The notes beneath the pieces are model-generated. The model was not told the origin of the DNA. It saw only the letters and a program-made list of their open reading frames with translations, and ran no database searches. Both the position numbers and the translations under genes were made by a program. Shown piece by piece: positions 1 to 7,921 of a DNA stretch of 40,423 nt; the stretch's first letter is position 1; each line of letters opens with the position of its first letter. The DNA is from Sphingomonas asaccharolytica NBRC 15499 (GTDB lineage Bacteria > Pseudomonadota > Alphaproteobacteria > Sphingomonadales > Sphingomonadaceae), in NCBI RefSeq assembly GCF_001598355.1, contig NZ_BCYU01000038.1:1-40423 (forward strand), in the 5' to 3' direction.

Positions 1-227
1 CCGCCGCGGAAACCACCGCCGCCGCCGCCGCCGAAGCCGCCACCACCGCCGAAGCCGCCACCGCCGCCGCGATATCCGCCACCGCCGCCGCCATAGCTGC
101 TACCGCCGCCAAAGCCACCGCCGCCGAAATCTCCACCGCCGCCGCCAAATTCGTCACCGCCGAAATTGTCGCGCTTGTCACGGCCGCGACCACCACGATT
201 GCCACGGCCACCTTTATCGAAACTCAT
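1..227 (-). CDS. Glycine-rich N-terminus of a cold-shock domain protein (partial)
   Basis: The gene runs off the left edge of the window; only the first 75 codons are visible. The protein opens [20 protein letters not shown] and then becomes almost pure glycine with scattered F, Y, S, R and D, in FGGGG- and RGG-like runs. Sphingomonads carry cold-shock proteins with this kind of disordered glycine-rich leader ahead of the nucleic-acid-binding CSD, so that is the inferred identity, but the CSD itself lies outside the window. A glycine-rich RNA-binding protein of another type is the alternative. The start codon is the ATG at 227, before the frame enters low-complexity sequence. Confidence 0.6.
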   Translation of the reverse strand, partial: MSFDKGGRGNRGGRGRDKRDNFGGDEFGGGGGDFGGGGFGGGSSYGGGGGGYRGGGGGFGGGGGFGGGGGGGFRG

Positions 228-435
228 GCCCTGTTCGTCTTTCCGGTTCGCCCCGTATCACATTCAAGAACCAAAGCGTCGGACGACAGACGCAGGCCTT
301 CGGACGCAAACCAATAGCGCCTTAGTGCGAGTCTTAGCCGAAAATCGGCCTCGCCGCGAACAAAATCGTCGGCATTCCTGCCCTTGTCGTCGCGATACTT
401 GCGCGAGCGTGGCCGAGACGGCACAGCCGTGCCCC

Positions 436-1233
436 ATGTCGATCATCGAACTTCTCGCCAGTCCGGCCGCCTGGGCGGCGCTGTTGACGCTGATCATGAT
501 GGAAGTCGTGCTTGGTATCGACAATCTGGTCTTCGTCGCGATCCTGTCGAACAAATTGCCCGAGGCGGACCGTGCCCGCACGCGGCGAATCGGTATCGGG
601 CTCGCGCTGATCATGCGCCTGCTGCTGCTCACGACGATCAGCTGGATCGTCGGCATGACCGCGCCGGTGATCGATCTCGGGCTGACCGGCGGGATCGACG
701 CGCATGGCAGTCCCAGTTTCGAAACGGCCTTTTCGATTCGCGACCTCATCCTGATCGCGGGCGGCCTGTTCTTGCTCTACAAGGCGACGACGGAGATCCA
801 TCACAGCGTCGATCCGGCCGAGTCGGACTCGCCGCTCGACAAGACCAACAGCCAGAAGTCGCTGGGCTTCGCGTCCGCGATCGCCCAGATCCTGGTGCTC
901 GATCTGGTCTTCTCGATCGATTCGATCCTGACCGCGGTCGGCATGACGGACGAATTGCCGATCATGATCGTCGCGGTGGTGGTCGCGGTTGGAGTGATGC
1001 TGCTGGCGGCCGATCCCTTGTCCAACTTCATCGCCAAGAATCCGACCGTAGTGATGCTCGCGCTCGGCTTCCTCTTAATGATCGGCCTCGTGCTGATCGC
1101 CGACGGCTTCGGCGTCCATGTCCCCAAGGGCTATGTCTATACCGCAATGGCGTTCTCCGCAGGCGTTGAGATCCTCAACATCTGGAGCCGCAAGGCGCGC
1201 GAGCGGCGAGGCGGGAACGGCGCCGCTCACTGA
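436..1233 (+). CDS. TerC family integral membrane protein
   Basis: A 265-residue polytopic membrane protein of the TerC family, whose members are linked to metal-ion (especially Mn2+) export and tellurium resistance. The two family hallmark helices are present, each with buried acidic residues: [15 protein letters not shown] near residues 22-36 and [15 protein letters not shown] near 156-170. About seven hydrophobic segments can be counted. The frame is open further upstream to 166, but that part is arginine/proline-rich and unlike the family; the ATG at 436 gives the expected N-terminus [13 protein letters not shown]. No yybP-ykoY manganese riboswitch could be recognised in the 208 bases upstream. 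The substrate is not shown by the sequence. Confidence 0.9.
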   Translation: MSIIELLASPAAWAALLTLIMMEVVLGIDNLVFVAILSNKLPEADRARTRRIGIGLALIMRLLLLTTISWIVGMTAPVIDLGLTGGIDAHGSPSFETAFSIRDLILIAGGLFLLYKATTEIHHSVDPAESDSPLDKTNSQKSLGFASAIAQILVLDLVFSIDSILTAVGMTDELPIMIVAVVVAVGVMLLAADPLSNFIAKNPTVVMLALGFLLMIGLVLIADGFGVHVPKGYVYTAMAFSAGVEILNIWSRKARERRGGNGAAH

Positions 1234-1289
1234 ACGCCGCATTTTCCCAGCCATTGAGCGTTCGGCCCGGAAGGGCTAGGCGCTAGGCG

Positions 1290-1910
1290 ATGACCGTATA
1301 TCTCCATGAGGAAGACCTTCCCGCCGGGCTGTTCGCGCCCGGTGCCGCGATCGCCGTCGATACCGAGACGATGGGGCTGATCACGCCGCGCGACCGATTG
1401 TGCCTGGTGCAATTGTCCGATGGCGGGCCCGACGAGCACCTCGTCCGCTTCGGCCCCGGCAGCGACTATGCCGCGCCTAATCTGAAGGCGCTGCTCGCCG
1501 ATCCGGCACGCGACAAGCTCTATCATTTCGCGCGGTTCGATCTCGCCGCGATCAAACACTATCTCGGCGTCACCGCCGCCCCGGTCTATTGCACCAAGAC
1601 CGCATCGCGGCTGGTCCGCACCTATACCGACCGCCATGGGCTGAAGGAATTGGTCCGCGAGCTGCTCGGCCAGGACATTTCGAAACAGCAGCAATCGTCC
1701 GATTGGGGCGGTCCTGAGCTGAGCGACGCGCAAAAGGATTATGCCGCGTCCGACGTGCGCTATCTGCATCGCCTGCGCGACGAACTCGATCGCCGTTTGG
1801 TTCGCGAAAACCGCGCCGAGCTGGCGCAGGCCTGTTTCGACTTCCTGCCGTGGCGCGCCGAGCTCGATCTCGCCGGCTGGCCCGAAATCGACATCTTCGC
1901 GCATGTCTGA
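1290..1910 (+). CDS. rnd: Ribonuclease D (exonuclease domain only)
   Basis: A 206-residue DEDDy 3'-5' exoribonuclease of the RNase D group, which trims 3' ends of tRNA and other stable RNAs. Visible active-site residues are D24 and E26 (AVDTET), D84 (FARFD) and the YxxxD motif Y151/D155. The protein lacks the C-terminal HRDC domains of the E. coli enzyme, as is common for the short alphaproteobacterial form. It is followed by lptC with an 8-base overlap, so the two are probably translated together. Rnd next to the Lpt genes is an arrangement familiar from sphingomonads. Confidence 0.9.
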   Translation: MTVYLHEEDLPAGLFAPGAAIAVDTETMGLITPRDRLCLVQLSDGGPDEHLVRFGPGSDYAAPNLKALLADPARDKLYHFARFDLAAIKHYLGVTAAPVYCTKTASRLVRTYTDRHGLKELVRELLGQDISKQQQSSDWGGPELSDAQKDYAASDVRYLHRLRDELDRRLVRENRAELAQACFDFLPWRAELDLAGWPEIDIFAHV

Positions 1911-2547
1911 CGTCGCGCTCCAGATGCGGTCCGAGCGTCAGCGCTGGGCGGCGCCGGGGAGCGGGCACGACACATTGATCGCGATCCTGCGCGTCGTCCT
2001 GCCGTCGGCCGTCGGCGTCGTCGCCGCGCTGATGGTGTTCTTGCCGCTGACCGCCGGCGGCGACGTCAGTTTCGTGCTCGATCGCAACAAGGTGGAAATC
2101 ACCAAGGAACGCCTGCGCGTGCAGTCGGCGACCTATCGCGGCCAGGACGACAAAGGCCAGCCCTTCACCTTGACCGCGCAATCGGCGGTGCAGCGCGACG
2201 CCACCCAGCCGATCGTCGAGATCGACCGGATGATGGGCGACATCTCGCTCACGGATGGTCCCGGCAAGCTTGTGGCGCCCAAGGGCAATTACAATCTGAA
2301 GAGCCAGCAGGTCGATGTGTCGGGGCCGATCACCTTCACTGGTCCCAAGGGCTACAGCCTGCAAAGCAAGGCGGCGACGGTCGATTTGCGGAAGCGCACG
2401 ATGCAGGGCTCGGGCGGCGTTTCCGGGACCTTGCCGCAAGGGAATTTCAACGCCGATACGATGAACGCGGACCTCGAGAATCGCGTGGTGCGCCTCAACG
2501 GACGCGCGACCATGCACTTCAGCGGCAAGGCCAAGCGCAACCGATAG
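1903..2547 (+). CDS. lptC: LPS export protein LptC
   Basis: A 214-residue bitopic inner-membrane protein of the LptC family, which takes lipopolysaccharide from the LptBFG transporter and hands it to periplasmic LptA. A single membrane helix covers roughly residues 25-49 (LIAILRVVLPSAVGV...). The rest is a beta-rich LptC/OstA-type fold with repeated short strands (KLVAPKGNYNLKSQQVDVSG and similar). The start at ATG 1903 overlaps the end of rnd. LptC normally precedes lptA and lptB; here lptB follows after a 159-base gap with no lptA between. Confidence 0.85.
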   Translation: MSDVALQMRSERQRWAAPGSGHDTLIAILRVVLPSAVGVVAALMVFLPLTAGGDVSFVLDRNKVEITKERLRVQSATYRGQDDKGQPFTLTAQSAVQRDATQPIVEIDRMMGDISLTDGPGKLVAPKGNYNLKSQQVDVSGPITFTGPKGYSLQSKAATVDLRKRTMQGSGGVSGTLPQGNFNADTMNADLENRVVRLNGRATMHFSGKAKRNR

Positions 2548-2606
2548 CCCGATTTTTCGGCCGATTTTTTGGCGCATTCGCCGCGCGCGCGCTTGCCCGC
2601 GGCAAG

Positions 2607-2629
2607 GCGCCGGTGCATGGCACCGGCGT
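2607..2629. repeat. Strong hairpin between lptC and lptB
   Basis: CGCCGGTGC (2608-2616) pairs perfectly with GCACCGGCG (2620-2628) across a 3-base loop. No T-run follows, so it is not a classic intrinsic terminator. It may be an mRNA-processing or stabilising hairpin, or a REP-like remnant in the slot where lptA would be expected. Confidence 0.5.
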
Positions 2630-2706
2630 GCGCCATGCACAAAGCTTGCCAATTGCCCGTCCGATAACCATTCAGTAACCAACAGGCGGGCACTCAGGGA
2701 GCCGAT

Positions 2707-3483
2707 ATGAACGACGCCGTTACCCTGGAAGAAATTCCGCCGATCGCCGAATCGCCGGTGATGCGCGGCCTGTCGGTCGTGTCGATCGCCAAGTCGTACG
2801 ACAAGCGGGTCGTGCTGACCGACGTGTCGCTGTCGGTGGGCCCGGGCGAAGTGATCGGCCTGTTGGGTCCCAACGGCGCCGGCAAGACCACCTGCTTCTA
2901 TTCGGTGATGGGGCTGGTGAAGCCCGATTCGGGCCGCATCATGCTCGATGGCGACGATATCACCGGGCTGCCGATGTACCGTCGGGCGATCCTCGGCCTG
3001 GGCTATCTGCCGCAGGAAACCTCGATCTTTCGCGGCCTGTCGGTTGAAAAGAACATCCTCACCGTGCTCGAACTCTCCGAGCCGGACAAAGGCGCGCGCG
3101 AACGCCGGCTCGACCAGTTGCTCGACGAATTCGGCCTGACCCGGCTGCGCGACGCGCCGGCCATGGCATTGTCGGGCGGCGAGCGCCGCCGCGCCGAGAT
3201 CGCCCGGGCGCTTGCCGCCAATCCCTCGATCATGCTGCTCGACGAGCCGTTCGCCGGCATCGATCCTTTGTCGATCTCCGACATTCGCGACCTGATCGTC
3301 GAACTGAAGAAGCGCGGCATCGGCGTGCTGATCACCGACCATAATGTCCGCGAGACGCTCGACATCGTCGACCGCGGTTACATCATTTATGACGGCCGCG
3401 TGCTGTTCGCGGGCTCGCCCGAGGAACTCGTCGCCGACGAGAATGTCCGCCGCCTCTATTTGGGCGAAAGCTTCACGTTGTAG
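2707..3483 (+). CDS. lptB: LPS export ABC transporter ATPase LptB
   Basis: A 258-residue ABC ATPase that powers extraction of LPS from the inner membrane by LptFG. All nucleotide-binding motifs are intact: Walker A GPNGAGKTT (54-62), Q-loop Q103, signature LSGGERRR (155-162), Walker B IMLLDEPF with E180, and switch H212. The text around them (GLGYLPQETSIFRGLSV, HNVRETLDIVDRGYIIYDG) is typical of LptB. It carries an N-terminal extension of about 20 residues relative to E. coli LptB. GGGAG lies just before the start ATG. It sits between lptC and rpoN, the common proteobacterial order. Confidence 0.95.
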   Translation: MNDAVTLEEIPPIAESPVMRGLSVVSIAKSYDKRVVLTDVSLSVGPGEVIGLLGPNGAGKTTCFYSVMGLVKPDSGRIMLDGDDITGLPMYRRAILGLGYLPQETSIFRGLSVEKNILTVLELSEPDKGARERRLDQLLDEFGLTRLRDAPAMALSGGERRRAEIARALAANPSIMLLDEPFAGIDPLSISDIRDLIVELKKRGIGVLITDHNVRETLDIVDRGYIIYDGRVLFAGSPEELVADENVRRLYLGESFTL

Positions 3484-3508
3484 GATGATGCGCGACCTTT
3501 TCCCCACT

Positions 3509-3590
3509 CGTCGCCCCGGCGAAAGCCGGGGCCGCTGGCGGCGAAGGACCCTCCATCGCGTGCCGGCCCCGGCCTGCGTCGGGGCGACGG
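3509..3590. repeat. REP-like inverted repeat between lptB and rpoN
   Basis: A CCCCGGC-gaaa-GCCGGGG hairpin (3514-3531) is followed by a second GC-rich hairpin. The outermost bases CGTCGCCCCG (from 3509) and CGGGGCGACG (ending 3589) are complementary, so the whole 80-base segment can fold back on itself. It fills almost the entire lptB-rpoN gap. A related element lies at 27897-27985. Confidence 0.65.
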
Positions 3591-3600
3591 AAAACCGGCG

Positions 3601-5103
3601 ATGAGCCTGGCACCGCGTCTCGACCTTCGGCAGTCGCAATCTTTGGTGATGACGCCGCAGTTGCAGCAGGCGATTCGCCTGCTCGCGCTGTCGAACCTTG
3701 AAGTCGAAACCTTTATCGCCGAGGAGATCGAGCGCAATCCGTTGCTCGACAGTTCGAGCGCAGGCAGCGACGATGACGGCCCGATCGTCGAACGCGAAGC
3801 GCCGGCCGCGATGGGCGAGGAACCCGTCAGCGCCGATGCGTTGCTGAACGGCGAGAGCGGCGGTGAGGCCTCGCTCGACGTCGATTTCGCGGCCGAGAGT
3901 TTCCATCACGATTCGCCGTCCGATCAAGCCGGGATGGACGGTTCGCTCGGCATGAACGGCGGCACGTCGGGTGGGGCGAGCGAGGACGGTCCCGATCTCG
4001 ACGCGTTTGCCGACACCAGCCTGACGCTTGCCGATCACTTGCTGACCCAGGCGGGCGAAGTGCTGTCTGGTCCCGACATGTTCGTCGCTCGGCATCTGAT
4101 CGACCTGATCGACGACGCCGGCTATCTGACCACGCCGCTGATCGACATCGCCAACCGGCTCGGTGTGCCGCTGGTGCATGTCGAGCACGTGCTCAAGGTG
4201 ATCCAGACGTTCGACCCGACCGGGGTCGGCGCGCGCGACCTCGCTGAATGCCTCGCGCTCCAGGCCAAGGAGGCCGATCGCTACGATCCCTGCATGGTGC
4301 GGCTGATCGACAACCTCGACCTGGTCGCGCGTGGCGAGATGTCGCGGCTGCGGCGGATCTGCGACGTCGACGACGAAGATCTGGCGGACATGATCCGCGA
4401 ATTGCGCAATTACGACCCCAAGCCCGGCTGCCGATTCGGCGGCGAGCCGATGCAGGCGGTGGTGCCCGATCTCTATGTCGCGCGCGCCAAACAGGGCTGG
4501 GCGATCGAGATCAACGCGGCGACGTTGCCCAAGGTGCTGGTCAACCGCTCTTATTATGTCGAGCTGTCCTCGGGCCCGCAGGACAAGACGGCCAAGGCGT
4601 GGCTGAGCGAGATGCTCGCCAGCGCCAACTGGCTGGTCAAGGCGCTCGACCAGCGTCAACGCACGATCATCAAGGTCGCCAGCGAGATCGTGAAACAGCA
4701 GGAAGCGTTCTTCCTCCACGGCGTCGCGCATCTGAAGCCGATGACCCTGAAGCAGGTCGCCGATGCGATCGAGATGCACGAATCAACCGTCAGCCGAGTG
4801 ACCTCGAATAAATATCTCAGCTGCGCGCGTGGGCTGTACGAGCTCAAATATTTCTTCACCTCGGCGATCCAGGCGGCCGATGGCGGCGACGCGGTGTCGG
4901 CCCAGGCGGTCAAGTCGGCGATCCGCGCGCTCATTTCGGCGGAGAGTCCGAAGGCGATCCTGTCTGACGATACCTTGGTCGATATGCTCAACGCCAAGGG
5001 TTTCGACATCGCGCGCCGCACCGTCGCCAAATATCGCGAAGCGCTGGGGATCGGCAGTTCGGTCCAGCGCCGCCGGCAAAAGGCGCTGGAGGGAGTCGGC
5101 TAG
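3601..5103 (+). CDS. rpoN: RNA polymerase sigma-54 factor RpoN
   Basis: A 500-residue sigma-54 factor, which directs RNA polymerase to -24/-12 promoters that need AAA+ activators. Region I is the glutamine/leucine-rich start (LRQSQSLVMTPQLQQAIRLL, about residues 8-27). An acidic region II follows (about 50-145). The core-binding and HTH parts occupy the middle (MTLKQVADAIEMHESTVSRV). The RpoN box appears as ARRTVAKYRE (471-480). The length is normal. It lies downstream of lptB, separated by a palindromic repeat, so it may have some independent transcription. Confidence 0.96.
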   Translation: MSLAPRLDLRQSQSLVMTPQLQQAIRLLALSNLEVETFIAEEIERNPLLDSSSAGSDDDGPIVEREAPAAMGEEPVSADALLNGESGGEASLDVDFAAESFHHDSPSDQAGMDGSLGMNGGTSGGASEDGPDLDAFADTSLTLADHLLTQAGEVLSGPDMFVARHLIDLIDDAGYLTTPLIDIANRLGVPLVHVEHVLKVIQTFDPTGVGARDLAECLALQAKEADRYDPCMVRLIDNLDLVARGEMSRLRRICDVDDEDLADMIRELRNYDPKPGCRFGGEPMQAVVPDLYVARAKQGWAIEINAATLPKVLVNRSYYVELSSGPQDKTAKAWLSEMLASANWLVKALDQRQRTIIKVASEIVKQQEAFFLHGVAHLKPMTLKQVADAIEMHESTVSRVTSNKYLSCARGLYELKYFFTSAIQAADGGDAVSAQAVKSAIRALISAESPKAILSDDTLVDMLNAKGFDIARRTVAKYREALGIGSSVQRRRQKALEGVG

Positions 5104-5144
5104 TCTTTTACCGTTCAGCAAAACATTCGCCGTAACCCAGCGGC

Positions 5145-5534
5145 ATGGCTGCACAGTTCACCGTCCGGGCCGAGCCCTCGCGCGATTTGATTCGCATCAC
5201 CATGTCCGGCTTCTTCAGTCCCGACGACATCCAGGCATTTTGCGACGCGCGCGCCGCGGAGCATGCCCGCCTGACCTGCGGACCCAACCAGCATGTCACG
5301 CTCAACGATCTGCGGGCGATGAAGGTGCAGGCGCAGGACGTGGTCGCCGCCTTCCAGAACCTGCTCGCCGATCCCGCCTATCGGTCGCGCAAACTCGCAT
5401 TCGTCGTCGACCGCACGCTCGCGCGCAGCCAATTGATGCGCGCGCTCAACGGCCGCACCGCGAAATGCTTCGAAAACCGCGTCGAGGCCGAGCAATGGCT
5501 GTTCGCACACGATTCGGAGATGGTGGCGGCCTGA
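5145..5534 (+). CDS. Hypothetical protein, STAS/SEC14-like
   Basis: A 129-residue soluble protein without signal peptide or membrane segment. Its pattern (an N-terminal strand pair ending ITMSGFFSPDDIQAF, then alternating helices and strands ending KLAFVVDRTLARSQLMRAL and VEAEQWLF) resembles the SpoIIAA-like/STAS-SEC14 fold seen in small proteobacterial proteins. The resemblance is by eye only. It follows rpoN after 41 bases and may be co-transcribed. A short GC-rich inverted repeat at its stop codon followed by five Ts (about 5525-5548) could be a weak terminator. Confidence 0.6.
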   Translation: MAAQFTVRAEPSRDLIRITMSGFFSPDDIQAFCDARAAEHARLTCGPNQHVTLNDLRAMKVQAQDVVAAFQNLLADPAYRSRKLAFVVDRTLARSQLMRALNGRTAKCFENRVEAEQWLFAHDSEMVAA

Positions 5535-5711
5535 CGGCCAGCTCTTTTTAACGTCACCCCGGCCGTGCGGGGGCGCTGTGCCGCCGGCGCGGAAAGATGG
5601 GTCGAGCATCTCGCCGCCGGTCTGGTTGATGCCGGACAGCGGGGCGCGACACGGAATAAGCGAGCATTATTTTGTTTCGCTTGTTTTCCAATACTTTCGT
5701 TAGTTTCCCGG

Positions 5712-5727
5712 AACGCGAAAATGCGTT
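5712..5727. promoter_or_regulatory. Small inverted repeat upstream of the ABM monooxygenase gene
   Basis: AACGC (5712-5716) and GCGTT (5723-5727) form a perfect inverted repeat around the six-base centre gaaaat, in the only AT-rich stretch (about 5660-5727) of the 219-base gap between the flanking genes. Position and AT-richness suggest a promoter/operator region. No regulator gene is adjacent. The rest of the gap is GC-rich and partly REP-like (from about 5551). Confidence 0.3.
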
Positions 5728-5753
5728 AGCCTCCCGGCCAGGGAGAGGGCGTC

Positions 5754-6053
5754 ATGATCATCGTCACTGGCAGCATCACCGCGAAGGACGGGCAGTTCGA
5801 GCCGTTGCGCGACGCCTGCCTCGCGCATGTCCACCGCTCGCGGACCGAGGACGGCTGCATCAGCCATGCGGTTCATATCGATGCCGAAAATCCGCTCCGC
5901 CTGGTGTTTTTCGAGGAATGGCGCGACCTGCCCGCGCTGCAGGAACATTTCGTCACGCCCGGCATCGCCGAGCTGATGGGCGCGGTCCGCGAGCACGCCG
6001 CGTCGAGCGAGAAGATCACGACCTATAGCGCGCAAAAGGCGCCGGATCAGTAA
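5754..6053 (+). CDS. Antibiotic biosynthesis monooxygenase (ABM) domain protein
   Basis: A 99-residue single-domain ABM protein (dimeric alpha-beta barrel, YgiN-like). Such proteins are cofactor-light quinol or aromatic monooxygenases. Characteristic text includes the opening strand MIIVTGSITAKDGQFEPLRDA, the SRTEDGCISHAVHIDAENP segment and FFEEWRDLPALQEHF. The Shine-Dalgarno GGGAGAGGG lies just upstream of the ATG. Its stop overlaps the convergent DUF899 gene by 7 bases. The substrate cannot be told from sequence. Confidence 0.85.
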   Translation: MIIVTGSITAKDGQFEPLRDACLAHVHRSRTEDGCISHAVHIDAENPLRLVFFEEWRDLPALQEHFVTPGIAELMGAVREHAASSEKITTYSAQKAPDQ

Positions 6054-6754
6054 TCGATGCTCGGATACCAGTCGGTGCCGCGCCCGGCAGGAATCGTGTC
6101 GAGCACGTTCCATAAAGGCGACATTTCGGGCGCGCCGCGCGGGTCCTGACCGGGATCCTGGGTACCGCCCAGTTCGGCCCCCCAGAAATGGCGGATCGTC
6201 CCGTCAGCATCCTTGGTAAACACGTCATAGGACGGCCAGTCGCCATCGTCGTGCCACGCATTATGATCGCGGCCGAATGCTTCGCTGGTGTCGCTATAGA
6301 GCGGCAGGCCGCGCCAGCCGCGTTCCTTGGCGAAATCGTACAGCCGGTCGACCGGCGAGCGCGCGATCACCGCCAGCGCGACCTTTTGGCGTAGGTCGAG
6401 CGCATTGGCGGCAAGCGGGCCCAGAAATTGCGTGCACATCGGGCATGGCCGCGCGCGCTCGGGGCCGAACATCCAGCAATAGGTGACCAGCGTGTCATGG
6501 CCTTCAAACAGGTCGGCGAGGCCGACCTCGCCGTCCTTGCCCTGGAAGCGATAGTCCTTCGTGACTACTGGTCCGGGCGGTAGCGCGCGGCGTTGCGCGG
6601 CGACGCGTTCTAGGTGGCGGCGCAATTCGATTTCCTCGGCGAGCAGCTTCTTGCGCGCTTCGGCGTAATCGGCGCTTTCGTCGGGATAGGGATGACGCGC
6701 CTTCTCGGCGAGCTCGCTGGCAGGAGCGAGCAATTTGACGTCGGCCGCGGCCAT
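6047..6754 (-). CDS. DUF899 family thioredoxin-like protein
   Basis: A 235-residue protein of the DUF899 family, predicted to have a thioredoxin-like fold. Family features seen are the opening EEIELRRHLERVAAQRRALPPG, the KDYRFQGKDGEVGLADLFEGHDTLVTYCWMF stretch (quoted here in parts: KDYRFQGKDGEV, LADLFEGHDTLV, YCWMF), the CPMC motif near residues 109-112, and the closing WNVLDTIPAGRGTDWYP. The biochemical role of the family is unproven; CxxC suggests redox chemistry. It is convergent with the ABM gene, and the upstream neighbour on the same strand is the alcohol dehydrogenase-like gene. Confidence 0.88.
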   Translation of the reverse strand: MAAADVKLLAPASELAEKARHPYPDESADYAEARKKLLAEEIELRRHLERVAAQRRALPPGPVVTKDYRFQGKDGEVGLADLFEGHDTLVTYCWMFGPERARPCPMCTQFLGPLAANALDLRQKVALAVIARSPVDRLYDFAKERGWRGLPLYSDTSEAFGRDHNAWHDDGDWPSYDVFTKDADGTIRHFWGAELGGTQDPGQDPRGAPEMSPLWNVLDTIPAGRGTDWYPSIDY

Positions 6755-6807
6755 GGTCCTCTCCTTTTCGCGCCATCAAAGCGCTCGAAGTCGGAATTGG
6801 GTTCCTA

Positions 6808-7875
6808 TCAGGCGATGGTCGGATCGACCATGATCTTCACGTGGTTTTCGGGATCGCTCAAATCGTCGAACGCCTGCGGCACGCCGCCCAGATCGACCGT
6901 CCCGGTAATGATCCGCCCGGCATCGACGGTTCCCTCGGCGATCTCGCGCAACGTCGCGGCGAACTCGTCGGGCGTATAGCCATAGACGAATTCGAGGTTG
7001 AGCTGCTTGGTGATCGCCATCGACGGCCGGAAGCTGTCGGGCTCCATGCACACGCCGGCGACGACGATCTGCGCGCCGGGCGGGCAATCCTCGATGATCC
7101 GCTGCACCATGCCCGGCACGCCGACGCATTCGAACACGATCGGCCGCGCGTGCATTTTGCCTGCCATTCTGGCGATGTGCGCCTCCGCCTCGGTCGCGGG
7201 GACGCCATAGTCGGTCCATTTCCTGTGCGGCCCGTCGACCGCCGGGTCCACCACCACGTCGGCGCCCATTCGCTCGGCCTCGGCGCGGCGGCGCGGCGAG
7301 AAATCCGCGGCGATCACCGGTCCCTTGCCGGCGATCTTGAGCGCGGCGATGATCGCCAGCCCGACCGGCCCGCAACCGATAACCAAAGACGCCGACCCGG
7401 GCTCGAGCGCTGCTCTGGCGACGGCATGCGCACCGACCGCGAACGGCTCGGTCAGCGCGGCGAGATCGTCCGACAGTCCGTTGGGCACTTCGAGCAACAA
7501 CCGCTCGTCGAGCAGCATGCACTCGGCAAAGCCACCGGGCGCCGAGGGCGAATAGCCGACGGGATGATAGCCTTTGGAAGAATTGGTGACGGGAACTGAG
7601 ACCACACGCGTTCCGGGCTTTAGCCGATGCGGCGTGTCGGGACCGTAATCGAGGATCTCGGCGCAGAATTCATGCCCCATCACCATGTCCGGTAAGGGCC
7701 GCGGCGTACCGCCGGCGCGCTCGGCGACCATCTTGTCCATATGGTGGAGCGCGTGGAGATCGGACCCGCAGATGCCGCAACGGAGAGTCCGTACCAACGC
7801 CTGTCCCTTGTCGGGCGTCGGCTCGACGATCTCATCGAGTTCCAGCCGCTGCCCGCGCTTGACCACTGCCCGCAT
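6808..7875 (-). CDS. Zinc-type alcohol dehydrogenase (MDR superfamily)
   Basis: A 355-residue medium-chain dehydrogenase/reductase that would oxidise an alcohol or polyol with NAD(P). Catalytic zinc ligands are visible as C36 in CGICGSDLH and H68-E69 in GHEF; the Rossmann motif is VIGCGPVGLAI. The four-cysteine structural zinc lobe of classical ADHs is missing from the segment after GTRVVSVPV. The ATG at 7875, with GGGAGAG a few bases upstream, is preferred over an in-frame ATG at 7941, which would overlap the exonuclease stop. The substrate is unknown. Confidence 0.85.
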   Translation of the reverse strand: MRAVVKRGQRLELDEIVEPTPDKGQALVRTLRCGICGSDLHALHHMDKMVAERAGGTPRPLPDMVMGHEFCAEILDYGPDTPHRLKPGTRVVSVPVTNSSKGYHPVGYSPSAPGGFAECMLLDERLLLEVPNGLSDDLAALTEPFAVGAHAVARAALEPGSASLVIGCGPVGLAIIAALKIAGKGPVIAADFSPRRRAEAERMGADVVVDPAVDGPHRKWTDYGVPATEAEAHIARMAGKMHARPIVFECVGVPGMVQRIIEDCPPGAQIVVAGVCMEPDSFRPSMAITKQLNLEFVYGYTPDEFAATLREIAEGTVDAGRIITGTVDLGGVPQAFDDLSDPENHVKIMVDPTIA

Positions 7876-7921
7876 CCCGCTCTCCCTTTCCGTACCCTCT
7901 TTTCGAAAATACTGAGCGCGG

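Noticed and set aside
1..165. Triplet-like CCGCCG tandem repeat as a simple-sequence repeat or CRISPR-like array.
   Set aside because: It is explained by glycine codons (GGC/GGT) of the minus-strand glycine-rich protein; unit length and spacing are irregular.
228..435. Possible yybP-ykoY manganese riboswitch upstream of the TerC gene.
   Set aside because: None of the conserved loop sequence could be recognised; the region also contains the leader of the divergent cold-shock gene.
2664..2678. ATAA-N7-GTAA before lptB as a CtrA box (TTAA-N7-TTAA).
   Set aside because: Two of eight bases deviate, one in each half-site; not enough to claim without other support.
1570..4779. A very long minus-strand open frame (over 1000 codons) across rnd, lptC, lptB and rpoN.
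   Set aside because: It mirrors well-identified genes on the other strand; its text is rich in R, A, G, D and H without any domain, as expected of antisense frames in high-GC DNA.
5710..5727. GGAAC...CGTT before the ABM gene as an EcfG promoter.
   Set aside because: The spacing is 9 bases, not 16-17.
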